A stretch of DNA of 53,243 bases from Frankia sp. AiPa1 (GTDB lineage: Bacteria; Actinomycetota; Actinomycetes; Frankiales; Frankiaceae). A model generated the notes under the pieces. It was given only the letters and a program-made list of their open reading frames with translations, did not search any database and had not been told where the DNA came from. Positions 8,861 through 16,956 of the stretch are shown here, piece by piece (positions within the stretch are counted from its first letter, which is position 1; every line of letters starts with the position of its first letter). The DNA is taken from contig NZ_JALKFZ020000123.1 in NCBI RefSeq assembly GCF_023243075.1, forward strand, positions 1-53,243. The letters are read 5' to 3'. The position numbers were made by a program, and so were the translations under genes.

Positions 8861-9213
8861 CCCCTTCTCCCGCGCACACTCTCTTTACGTCTGCTACAGA
8901 GCATATCTGTTTCAGATCTATGGGGCGAGCGATATGGCTGACTGTTCACCAGGGTGTCGGGTGCCGGTCGGGTGGGTCTGGTGGGCTCGATGGGGCCCCC
9001 TCGCGTGCTCGTCGCGGTCCGCCGCCCGCCGACCGCCGCGGATGAGGCGCGAGGATGGGTGGTGGTATGGCGCAGGTCACGGGATGTGAGGACACCATCT
9101 TTCCGGTACAGTCCGGTACTGTTTCGTTTGGCGCTTCGCGGTCCCTGACCTGACTGTGTGACGTGAGGCCGCTGTGCTGTCGAGGGATGTTCGGGTGACG
9201 GAGGGAGGGCGCG
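8861..9213. promoter_or_regulatory. Divergent intergenic region (TauE / TetR)
   Basis: No gene was recognised in these 353 bases between the divergent TauE and TetR genes. The stretch has a comparatively low-GC patch at about 8878-8945 near the TauE start and the palindrome listed separately at 9108-9122 upstream of the TetR gene. Both promoters must lie here, but no convincing -35/-10 pair could be fixed by eye. Confidence 0.5.
9108..9122. promoter_or_regulatory. Candidate TetR operator (ACAGT-N5-ACTGT)
   Basis: A palindrome with perfect 5-base arms, ACAGT at 9108-9112 and ACTGT at 9118-9122, lies about 90 bases before the TetR start. It overlaps a direct repeat of ccggtac (9103 and 9113). 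TetR proteins usually bind such dyads in their own promoter, so autoregulation is the natural reading. No second copy was seen before the exporter gene at 10262. Confidence 0.4.
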
Positions 9214-9837
9214 GTGTCGCCTCCGGAGGGTTCGGGGCGAGGCCGTCCCCGGGACGACTCGCGGGAGCAGGCGATCCTCGACGCCGCGTTGGAGCTGCTC
9301 GTCGAGGTCGGCTACGAGCGCATGAGCATGGTGGCGGTCGCCAATCGCGCCCGCGCCAGCAAGGCGACGATCTACCGGCGCTGGACCTGCAAGGATGCAA
9401 TGGTCGTGGAAGCGCTGCGTCGGCGGTCGCCGGCCGCTCATGTTCCCGCCGACACCGGCAGTCTGCGGGACGACCTGCTGGCCGAGGTCCGGCTCATGGT
9501 CTGCACCGCCGACGGCCCGGGTGGCGCGTTGCTCATGGGAGTGCTGCGAGCGGCCTCCGAGTCGCCGCGCCTGGCCGAGGTGATCCAGGAAAGCATGGTG
9601 CGGCACAAGTCCGCGCTGTGCGGCTGCACGCTGCAGCGTGCGGCAGACCGAGGTGAGGTGCCCGCCGGTCTGAACCCGGTGCCGTTGGTCGAGGCGATGC
9701 TGTCGATGATTCTCACTCGCCAGATGCTCGGTGGTGGGCTACTCGACGAGGCGTTCGTCGTCCACGTCGTCGATGACGTCGCGATGCCGCTCATCGTGGG
9801 CATGGCGCGCCGCTGCGCCATGGAATCGAACATCTGA
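9214..9837 (+). CDS. TetR/AcrR family transcriptional regulator
   Basis: A 207-aa repressor-type regulator. The N-terminal DNA-binding domain is clear: REQAILDAALELLVEVGYER, then MVAVANRARASKATIYRRW as the helix-turn-helix at about residues 45-63. The C-terminal helical ligand-binding domain resembles the TetR_C group found next to efflux pumps. The start is the GTG at 9214, after a strong GGAGGG. It is divergent from the TauE gene and 424 bases upstream of a DHA2 exporter on the same strand. Control of the exporter, of TauE, or both is possible. Its ligand is unknown. Confidence 0.92.
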   Translation: MSPPEGSGRGRPRDDSREQAILDAALELLVEVGYERMSMVAVANRARASKATIYRRWTCKDAMVVEALRRRSPAAHVPADTGSLRDDLLAEVRLMVCTADGPGGALLMGVLRAASESPRLAEVIQESMVRHKSALCGCTLQRAADRGEVPAGLNPVPLVEAMLSMILTRQMLGGGLLDEAFVVHVVDDVAMPLIVGMARRCAMESNI

Positions 9838-10261
9838 GCTAGTATTATCCCGAACGTCTGATCGAGATCTGGTCGCGCGGCAGAGGGTGGGCGGCGCGCC
9901 TGCCGTGTCACACCGGTGCGCGGCGTTCCGTCTCTGTCTGGCGCGTCCCGACCGACCGCAGTCTCCCGCGTCCCGTTGTCCGTTTCTCGCCGTCTGACCC
10001 TGTGTGTCCTTAATATTCATATTTCTGCTGGTTTGGGGTCCCGGAGTCTCGGGTCCGTGTGCCTGGGGATCCGTGCGCCCGGGGGTCCGTCACCTGAGAT
10101 GGGCCTGCCGGCCACCGGACGCCTCGGTCCCGCGGGCCGGCCGCCACCAGGACCCCGTTCTCCTGGGTTCGGTTCTCCCGACGTTCCAGCCTGCCCGAAC
10201 TCCGGTCCCAGCTCCCACCACCTGATCTCCGCCTACCCGAACCTGCGGCTTGGAGCCCACC
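9838..10261. promoter_or_regulatory. Intergenic region before the DHA2 exporter with an AT-rich promoter-like core
   Basis: No gene was recognised in these 424 bases. Two short AT-rich islands stand out in the high-GC background: tagtattatcccgaacg near 9840 and cttaatattcatatttctg at 10009-10027. The hexamer TAATAT at 10011-10016 would make a good -10 element, but no matching -35 was found at normal spacing. Transcription from here would leave a leader of about 240 bases before the exporter start. Confidence 0.35.
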
Positions 10262-11761
10262 GTGACCGATACCCTCGCTTCCCGGACCGAGCGCGATCCG
10301 GTGAACCAGAGTGACGAAGGCCCCGATCCACGGCGCTGGCTGGCGCTGTGGATCATCGCCGTCGCGCAGCTCATGGTCGTGCTGGACGCGTCCATCGTGA
10401 CCATCGCCCTGCCGCACGCGCAGGGCGCGCTGCACATCTCCGATGCCAACCGGCAGTGGATGGTGACCGCCTACACCCTCGCCTTCGGCGGTCTGCTGCT
10501 GCTCGGCGGCCGCATCGCCGACTACCTCGGGCGCAAGCGTGCCTTCATCTGGGGCCTGATCGGCTTCGCGCTGGCGTCGGCGCTCGGCGGCCTCGCGCCC
10601 AACGCGGGCCTGCTGTTCGGCGCCCGCGCACTCCAGGGAGCATTCGCCGCCCTGCTGGCGCCCGCCACCCTGTCCCTGATCACCGTCACGTTCACCGAGA
10701 GCAAGGAGCGGGCGCGCGCGTTCGGCGTGTACGGCGCGATCTCCGGCGGCGGTGCGGCGATCGGGCTCATCATCGGTGGTCTGCTCACCGAGTACGCGTC
10801 CTGGCGGTGGTGCCTGCTGGTGAACGTGCCGATCGCGCTGGTCACCGCGCTCGCGGCGGCGCCAGTGGTGCGCGAGAGCCGTGCCGAGGGGGCGCCCAGC
10901 TACGACCTGCCCGGCGCGCTGACCGTGACCGGCGGACTGGTCGCCCTGGTGTACGGCTTCACGGTGGCCGCCGATGACGGGTGGGCCGACGCGCGCACCC
11001 TCGGGTTGCTGGCCGGGTCCGTGGTGCTGCTCGTGGCGTTCGTCGTGATCGAGGCGCGCACCGCGGCGCCGCTGCTGCCGCTGCGGGTGGCCTGGGAACG
11101 TAACCGGGGTGGCTCGTTCCTCGCCTCGTTGTTCACCGGTGCCGGGCTGTTCGCGATGTTCCTGTTCCTCACCTACTACTTCCAGCAGACGCTGGGCTAC
11201 AGCGCGCTCAAGACGGGGCTTGCGTTCCTGCCGTTCAGCGGGGGGATCATCGTCTCCGCGGGTCTGGCCAGCCAGCTGCTGCCCCGGGTCGGTCCGCGGA
11301 TCCTGGCTGGCGGGGGCGCGACCCTCGCGGCCGTCGGCATGGCGCTGCTGCTGGGGATCGGCCTGGACACCGGCTTCGCCTCGCACGTGCTGCCGTCCGA
11401 GCTCCTGATCAGCTTCGGGATGGGCTTCGCCTTCGTGCCCCTGTCGAGCGTGGCGCTCGTCGGCGTCAACCCGCACGACGCGGGCGTGGCCAGCGCCCTG
11501 GTCAACACCACCCAGCAGGTCGGTGGCTCGCTGGGCACCGCGCTACTCAACACGGTGTTCACGACGGCGGTCTCGGGCTACCTGGCTGACCACGGCCACT
11601 CGTCGCACGCCGTGGCCCAGTCCCAGATCGAGGGGTACACGACGGCGTTCACCTGGTCCGCCGTCATGATCGGGATCGCCGCGGTGGTGACCATCGTGCT
11701 CGTCAACGCCGGACGCGACACGGCGGCGGCCCCCGAAGGAGCGCCGGTCCACGCCGGCTGA
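10262..11761 (+). CDS. MFS transporter, DHA2 (14-TMS) drug:H+ antiporter type
   Basis: Multidrug-type exporter of about 500 aa with 14 predicted membrane segments. Family motifs are present: MVVLDASIVTIALPHAQ at the end of the first helix (motif D1 region), GRIADYLGRKRAF as the motif A loop, and GGAAIGLIIGGLLTEYASWRW as motif C. The GTG at 10262 is preferred because GGAG lies six bases upstream. A TTG at 10250 would add four residues. It follows a TetR gene on the same strand, the usual arrangement for regulated efflux. The substrate cannot be predicted. A second DHA2 exporter lies at 18488-20173 and is not a recent duplicate by eye. Confidence 0.92.
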   Translation: MTDTLASRTERDPVNQSDEGPDPRRWLALWIIAVAQLMVVLDASIVTIALPHAQGALHISDANRQWMVTAYTLAFGGLLLLGGRIADYLGRKRAFIWGLIGFALASALGGLAPNAGLLFGARALQGAFAALLAPATLSLITVTFTESKERARAFGVYGAISGGGAAIGLIIGGLLTEYASWRWCLLVNVPIALVTALAAAPVVRESRAEGAPSYDLPGALTVTGGLVALVYGFTVAADDGWADARTLGLLAGSVVLLVAFVVIEARTAAPLLPLRVAWERNRGGSFLASLFTGAGLFAMFLFLTYYFQQTLGYSALKTGLAFLPFSGGIIVSAGLASQLLPRVGPRILAGGGATLAAVGMALLLGIGLDTGFASHVLPSELLISFGMGFAFVPLSSVALVGVNPHDAGVASALVNTTQQVGGSLGTALLNTVFTTAVSGYLADHGHSSHAVAQSQIEGYTTAFTWSAVMIGIAAVVTIVLVNAGRDTAAAPEGAPVHAG

Positions 11762-11956
11762 GCCGGCGCGGGGGCGCGGGCAGGCCCGGTGCCAAGGCCG
11801 TACCGCGTGGACTGGGGTGAACCGGGCGGCGTGGTAGCAGTCCGACACCGGCGGCCACCTCCTTCGGGGTGGTTTCGGCCGCGGCCAGAACGCAGGGGAA
11901 TATCGTCTGGCGGACCCTGTGCTGACCCGGTCACCTGTCGGGGGGACGATGCCTGC

Positions 11957-14161
11957 ATGAGTACGTCCAGCGGGGGCGCGCGCGTCGCGGACGCCGGTGG
12001 CCCGACCGGACCCCGGAGCGCGGGGGCCAAGGCGGCCGCCGGCCGAGGAGCCTCCCTCCCACGTAAGGTCCGTTCCCGCGTGGGCGCCGCGCGCGGTCCG
12101 CGCGACGGCCCGGGAACCCCCCGGACCGGCCGTGCCCGCCCGGACGACGCGGGCACGGGTCCGCTCGCGGCGTTCACCCGGGACACCGGGCCCGCGGTGG
12201 GCGCGCCGTCCCGACCCGCCGGCCCGGGCCGCCCGGCGCCCGGCGGTGCGGCGGTGGGGCCGCGGAAAGGAACGAAGGACGCGGGCGGCCCGTCCACCCC
12301 GCACCCGGGTGACCGGTCCGCGGGTGACCAGTCCACCCAGGATCGGCGCGGGGCGAACAGGGACGCCGAGCAGAAGCGGTCGGACGGACCCGGGCGGCGG
12401 CGTGGAAACCCGGCGCTGCCCGCCTGGGGGCGTCCCTGGGTGCCGCGGGTCGCGGCACTGCTGACCTTCCTCGTGGGGCTGCTGGACGTCGTCTCAGCGC
12501 TCACCCCCGAGTGGCGCACCCGTCTCGCCGACCTGCGGGCACTGCTGCCCGCGGCGGCCTCTCGCCAGGCGGCGGCGTTCACCGTCGTCGTCGGCCTGCT
12601 GCTCATCCTGCTCGCGGCCGGGCTGCGTCGGCGCAAGCGGCGGGCGTGGCGAGCGGTGGTGACCCTGCTCGGCCTGGGGGTCGTGCTGCACTTCGCCAAG
12701 GGTCTTGACTATGACGAGGCCGCGGTGTCGGCGGCGCTGCTAGGCGGGCTGGTGCTCGCCCGCGGCGAGTTCCGGGCCAAGGGCGACCCGTCGACCCGCT
12801 GGCGGGCGCTCGGCGTCGGCCTGCTGCTCACCGCGCTGTCGATCGGCTGCGGTTTCCTGCTGTTCCACCTGCGCGAGCACCGCATCGTCGGGCCGCACTC
12901 CTGGCCGGCGCAGCTCGAGCAGATCATGCTGGGCCTGGTCGGCATCCCCGGACCGCTGCACTTCGGTTCCGACCGGTTCGCCGACCTGGCGACCAGGGTG
13001 CTGCTCACCCTCGGCGTGCTGACCATCGGGACCACCGGCTACCTGGCGCTGCGTCCGCCGTGCCCGATGCCAAGACTCACCGAGGACGACCAGGCCCGGG
13101 TACGCGCCCTGCTCGAGCGGTACGGCAGCGCGGACTCACTGGGATACTTCGTCCTGCGCTCGGACAAGTCGGTGATCTGGTCGGCGTCAGGCAAGGCGTG
13201 TGTGGCCTACCGGGTGGTCAACGGCGTCATGCTCGCCAGCGGCGACCCGCTCGGCGACCGGGAGGCCTGGCCCGGTGCGATCCGGGAGTTCCTGCGCGAG
13301 GCCGCCGACCACGCCTGGACCCCTGCCGTCATCGGCTGTTCCGAGCCCGGTGGCATGGCGTGGACCCGCGCTGGGCTCAGCGCGCTGGAGTTCGGCGACG
13401 AGGCCGTCGTCGACACCGGGACCTTCTCCCTGGAAGGCCGGTCGATGCGCAATGTCCGCCAGGCCGTCAATCGGGTGGAACGTGCCGGCTACACCGTGTG
13501 CGCCCGCCGTGTGCGCGACGTCGACCCCGCCGACATCGCCGCGGTGAAGGCACAGGCCAGGGCCTGGCGCGGAGCACAGACCGAGCGTGGGTTCTCCATG
13601 GCACTCGGCCGGCTCGGTGACCCCGCCGACGCCGACTGCGTCCTCGTGCTCGCCTACGATGGCGCCGAGGGCGAGCCGCGGCGGCTGCGGGCGTTACTGC
13701 ACTTCGTCCCGTGGGGGCAGGAGGGGCTCTCCCTCGACGCGATGGTGCGCGACCGGGAGGCGGACAACGGTCTCAACGAGTTCCTCATCGTCAGCACGCT
13801 GCGCCAGGCTGGCGAGCTCGGGATACGCCGGGTGTCGCTGAACTTCGCGTTCTTCCGCTCCGCGCTCGAACGCGGGGAGCGGCTCGGCGCGGGCCCGGTG
13901 ATCCGTGGCTGGCGGGGTCTGCTGATGTTCCTGTCGCGATGGTTCCAGATCGATAGTCTGTACCGGTTCAACGCCAAGTTCGCCCCCCAGTGGGCGCCGC
14001 GGTTCGTCTGTTACCCGGCGACCGCGGAGCTGCCGCGGATCGCGCTCGCGATGCTCGAGGCCGAGGCCTTCCTGGTCTGGCCCCAGTGGCGGCTGCGGCT
14101 CACCCGTCCGGTCGGTCGGCTCGCCGGGTCCGTCCGCCGGACCCGCGTCGGGTCCGGGTGA
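11957..14161 (+). CDS. DUF2156 / MprF-like phosphatidylglycerol lysyltransferase-domain membrane protein
   Basis: A 734-aa protein from the ATG at 11957. Residues 1 to about 155 are Pro/Arg/Gly-rich, basic and of low complexity. About six membrane segments follow (for example VAALLTFLVGLLDVVSAL and TVVVGLLLILLAAGL), and then a C-terminal DUF2156 domain of about 330 residues. That domain has the paired-GNAT pattern, with GYFVLRSDKSVIWSASGKA, GVMLASGDPLGD and LNFAFFRSALERGE. The family transfers lysine or alanine from charged tRNA to lipid, lowering surface charge and sensitivity to cationic peptides; the actual substrate is not proven here. Unlike MprF, the flippase half is short. The next gene encodes a membrane-anchored esterase 47 bases downstream, followed by a rhomboid-like gene. 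The cluster probably acts on the envelope. Confidence 0.85.
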   Translation: MSTSSGGARVADAGGPTGPRSAGAKAAAGRGASLPRKVRSRVGAARGPRDGPGTPRTGRARPDDAGTGPLAAFTRDTGPAVGAPSRPAGPGRPAPGGAAVGPRKGTKDAGGPSTPHPGDRSAGDQSTQDRRGANRDAEQKRSDGPGRRRGNPALPAWGRPWVPRVAALLTFLVGLLDVVSALTPEWRTRLADLRALLPAAASRQAAAFTVVVGLLLILLAAGLRRRKRRAWRAVVTLLGLGVVLHFAKGLDYDEAAVSAALLGGLVLARGEFRAKGDPSTRWRALGVGLLLTALSIGCGFLLFHLREHRIVGPHSWPAQLEQIMLGLVGIPGPLHFGSDRFADLATRVLLTLGVLTIGTTGYLALRPPCPMPRLTEDDQARVRALLERYGSADSLGYFVLRSDKSVIWSASGKACVAYRVVNGVMLASGDPLGDREAWPGAIREFLREAADHAWTPAVIGCSEPGGMAWTRAGLSALEFGDEAVVDTGTFSLEGRSMRNVRQAVNRVERAGYTVCARRVRDVDPADIAAVKAQARAWRGAQTERGFSMALGRLGDPADADCVLVLAYDGAEGEPRRLRALLHFVPWGQEGLSLDAMVRDREADNGLNEFLIVSTLRQAGELGIRRVSLNFAFFRSALERGERLGAGPVIRGWRGLLMFLSRWFQIDSLYRFNAKFAPQWAPRFVCYPATAELPRIALAMLEAEAFLVWPQWRLRLTRPVGRLAGSVRRTRVGSG

Positions 14162-14208
14162 TCGCCGCCGGGCGCAACCGCTGACACGCGAGGCCTGGGG
14201 GTGAGCCG

Positions 14209-15507
14209 GTGGGATCGCTGGTCATCATCGGAAAATGGTTCCTGCTCACGCTCGGCGCGCTCACGGCCGCCGCCTGGCTGGGCTGCGCCCTAGCCGTCCG
14301 CCGGCTGCGGCGGGGGCGGCCCTTACCGGTGAAAAACGGCCGGGAGGCGCAGCCGATCGAACCCGCGCCGCTGTCGTCAGCGCTGCGGTCGTCAGCGCCG
14401 CGACGGCCGTTGGCACGACAGCCAACGCCGCGGCGGGCAGGGCGCCGGTATGCCGGGCGTGACCGGTCGTGGTCGGGCCGGCTGCTGCTCGCCGGGGCAG
14501 GCGGCCTGGCCGTGACGCTCACGCTCGCCACCGCCGCCGACCTGGTCAACGCGCACTACAGCTATCTCCCGCGGCTCGACGACGTCCTCGGGGTGCACTC
14601 GTGGCCCACCGCGTCGTCGCGGGAGGCGGTGGCCGCGACACCGATACGCACCCATCCTCAGGGGAGCGTGGTGAGTCTCGCCGTCCCCGGCGTCCACAGC
14701 GGCTTCGGCACCCAGCAGGCACTGGTGTACCTGCCGCCGCAGTACTTCACCGAGCCGCGCGTCCGCTTCCCCGTCGTGTACCTGATGCACGGCTCGCCGG
14801 GAGTGCCCGTCGACTGGTACCGGGCGAACCGGGCCGCGCAGACCGGGGCCTGGCTCGCGGGCCACGGCCGACCGGTGATTCTCGTCGCGCCCAGGCTGAG
14901 CAACGGGTGGCTCGACGACAGCGAGTGCGTCGACCGGCCCAGCGAGCACATCGAGACCTACGTCGTCGACGACGTGATTCCCACCGTCGACGCCCGGCTG
15001 CGGTCCCGGCCCGACCGCGCCGACCGGATCTTCGCCGGCATGTCCGCCGGCGGATTCTGCGCGCTCAACCTCGGCCTGCGCCACCGCGACCTCGTCGGCA
15101 CGATCATCGACATGTCCGGGATGGACCGCCCGACCCACGACGGTGGGATGATCGGTCTGTTCGGCCATCGACCGGACCTGTCCCACGTGGTGGCGGCCAA
15201 CACTCCCGCGGTGTACGCGGCGCACCTGCCCGCGACCCCGCCGATGCGGGTGTGGCTGGACTGCGGTCGCGGCGACCGCGAGTCCTACTCGGACACCCGG
15301 TACATGGCGGCGACCCTCGGTGCCCGCCCCGGATTCCAGGTGGAACTGCGGCTGCGTCCCGGCGGCCACGACTTCGGCGTGTGGCGTCCGGCGCTGCGCG
15401 ACGGCCTTGCCTGGGCGCTGGAGGTCCGCACAACGGTCACTGTTCGCCTGCCCCTGCGGCCTGCGACGACCGCCCATCACACCAGGTCCCGCGCCGTCCG
15501 CGCCTGA
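14209..15507 (+). CDS. Membrane-anchored esterase (esterase D / antigen 85-like alpha/beta hydrolase)
   Basis: A 432-aa protein with an N-terminal membrane segment (SLVIIGKWFLLTLGALTAAAWLG, split here by family variation), an Arg/Pro-rich linker and a second hydrophobic stretch around residues 85-105. An alpha/beta-hydrolase esterase domain follows. The nucleophile is S279 in FAGMSAGGFCALNL and the oxyanion region is VVYLMHGSPG. The acid is probably D351 or D356 in LDCGRGDRES, and the histidine is H387 in RPGGHDFGVW. This family includes mycolyltransferases, feruloyl esterases and lysyl-lipid hydrolases. The start is the GTG at 14209, 47 bases after the DUF2156 gene, so one transcript is likely. 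An attractive but unproven idea is that it removes or transfers what the upstream enzyme adds. Confidence 0.85.
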   Translation: MGSLVIIGKWFLLTLGALTAAAWLGCALAVRRLRRGRPLPVKNGREAQPIEPAPLSSALRSSAPRRPLARQPTPRRAGRRYAGRDRSWSGRLLLAGAGGLAVTLTLATAADLVNAHYSYLPRLDDVLGVHSWPTASSREAVAATPIRTHPQGSVVSLAVPGVHSGFGTQQALVYLPPQYFTEPRVRFPVVYLMHGSPGVPVDWYRANRAAQTGAWLAGHGRPVILVAPRLSNGWLDDSECVDRPSEHIETYVVDDVIPTVDARLRSRPDRADRIFAGMSAGGFCALNLGLRHRDLVGTIIDMSGMDRPTHDGGMIGLFGHRPDLSHVVAANTPAVYAAHLPATPPMRVWLDCGRGDRESYSDTRYMAATLGARPGFQVELRLRPGGHDFGVWRPALRDGLAWALEVRTTVTVRLPLRPATTAHHTRSRAVRA

Positions 15508-15574
15508 CCCGACGGGGGGATGAGCGGACCGGCGCGGGGAATGTCAGTGCGCGGCGGGGCGTTCGTTCGAGTCA

Positions 15575-16633
15575 GTGTGCTCCGGGCCCGGCGCCGACTG
15601 CGGCGGTGCCGTGTGCCGCGGTGCGCCGTGCCTGCCGTGGCTGCTGTCCTTTTCGGGCGGGGGTACCTGGGTGAAACGACCGTGGCGCAAGTCCGACCTG
15701 TCCTGCGGGGCGTCGATGTCCGGGTTCCGGGCTCTCGGCGGCCCCACGTCTGCCTCGCCGCGTCCGGTCCGGGTCGCGCTGGCCCCGGGTTGCGTGCCGC
15801 TGCGGACGGCCCAGCCCCCGGCGTCGTCGATGCCCGCGGTGTCCGCCCTGCCCGGCGGCTCCGGATCGTCGAGGGTGACAGTGCGACCGGCGCCCACCAG
15901 GCCGACAGGCCGGCCGGTGTGGGGGGCGTGGGCGGGGTCTCCACGTGACCGCCGCGCCGCGGTGGGCAAGCGTGCCGCGTGGCTGGCGGCGCTGCCGCGC
16001 CGGTATCCCGTGACGGCGATGCTGCTGGCGGCGCTGCTGACCGGACGGATCCTGCGGGGCGTCACGCCGGAGCTGGTGCACCACTGGTGGTGGGCGACCA
16101 GCACCACCCTGAGCCAGCTCGCGCACCGCCCGCTCGGCGTCCTGATCGGCAGCATCCCCTGGGTGACCGGGGGACCGGTCGCGCCGTGGCTCGTGCTGGC
16201 GGGGCTTGCGGTTGGCGGCCTGGAGGCGACGGTGGGCAGCGTGGCGGCGTTCGCCGTCGTGTTCGGCGGGCACACCGTCGCCACGGTGATCTCCGAGGGG
16301 ATCCTCGGCCTGCGGGTCGCCTCGGGAAACCTGCCGTCCAGTGCCCTGCACATCCTCGACGTCGGTCCCAGCTACGTCGTCGCCACGGCGCTGGCCGCCG
16401 TCGTGGTCCTGCCCGCCCGTCGCCGGCTGCGTCTGATCACCGCCGTGGTCCTGGTCGCCGTCGCCCCCGCCATGCTGTTCGACCTCATCCACGCCGACGT
16501 GGACGGCATCGGGCATACCACCGCCTTCGCCCTCGGCGCCCTCGCGGCCTCTTTGCCCGCCCTGCGCCGCCACGCGACCAGGCGAACGTCCGGTCGAGCC
16601 CGCGTCGCCGAGGAACACCAGCAGCCGGCCTGA
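15575..16633 (+). CDS. Rhomboid-like (Rhomboid_2 type) integral membrane protein
   Basis: The reliable part is the last about 230 residues, with six or seven membrane segments. Family features include RPLGVLIGSIPWVTGG, FGGHTVATVISEG, ILDVGPSYVV and GIGHTTAFALG. The active-site serine motif GxSG of true rhomboid proteases is not seen, so it is probably not a protease. The start is uncertain: GTG at 15575, GTG at 15671 and ATG at 15716 are all in frame. The first about 110 codons are low-complexity and may be non-coding. It lies 67 bases after the esterase gene and probably ends the three-gene envelope cluster. Confidence 0.75.
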   Translation: MCSGPGADCGGAVCRGAPCLPWLLSFSGGGTWVKRPWRKSDLSCGASMSGFRALGGPTSASPRPVRVALAPGCVPLRTAQPPASSMPAVSALPGGSGSSRVTVRPAPTRPTGRPVWGAWAGSPRDRRAAVGKRAAWLAALPRRYPVTAMLLAALLTGRILRGVTPELVHHWWWATSTTLSQLAHRPLGVLIGSIPWVTGGPVAPWLVLAGLAVGGLEATVGSVAAFAVVFGGHTVATVISEGILGLRVASGNLPSSALHILDVGPSYVVATALAAVVVLPARRRLRLITAVVLVAVAPAMLFDLIHADVDGIGHTTAFALGALAASLPALRRHATRRTSGRARVAEEHQQPA

Positions 16634-16956
16634 TCCCCTTGCGCCGAGGGCTGGCCGGGCCGCTGGTGCGGTTCAGAACGGCAACGGTGGCCACGGTCCG
16701 GAAGGTGACGGGGGCCGGGCGAGCCGATGGTTGCGAGGGAGGGCGTGGCGGCCGGCCAGGCGTCATCGCAGGGCTGGGCAAACCGAGAAGTATGTCTGTC
16801 TTAGATGGATTAAGGCGGAAATTGAGTGTGCCGGTGGGCTGTTTTTTTGGAAGGACAAAGACCTTCGAGGTCGAGAAAGTAGTCAATCGATTGCTGAAGG
16901 TATGTACCGTGCTGTCAGGAGACGTCGGATCCGTGGCGGCGGCGGGAGAGATCATC
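16634..16956. promoter_or_regulatory. Lower-GC upstream region of the beta family gene
   Basis: These 323 bases separate the rhomboid-like gene from the beta family gene. The second half (about 16790-16920) is clearly poorer in GC than the surroundings and contains a run of seven T. It also has a small dyad GACCT-tcg-AGGTC at 16860-16872. An in-frame ATG at 16792 could extend the downstream protein by 55 codons. However, codon third positions there are mostly A or T, unlike the rest of the gene, so the stretch looks like a promoter rather than coding sequence. Confidence 0.45.

Noticed and set aside
9174..9656. Overlapping alternative frames over the TetR gene
   Set aside because: Shadow frames; TetR frame has the helix-turn-helix and a ribosome site.
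15520..15948. Plus-strand frame of 142 codons starting ATG at 15520, just after the esterase gene
   Set aside because: Arg/Pro-rich composition with no recognisable domain; the rhomboid-like frame overlapping it continues into a clear membrane protein.
16792..16956. In-frame N-terminal extension of the beta family protein
   Set aside because: Codon third positions are mostly A/T, unlike the rest of the gene; the family domain begins at about 16957 with a good ribosome site for TTG.
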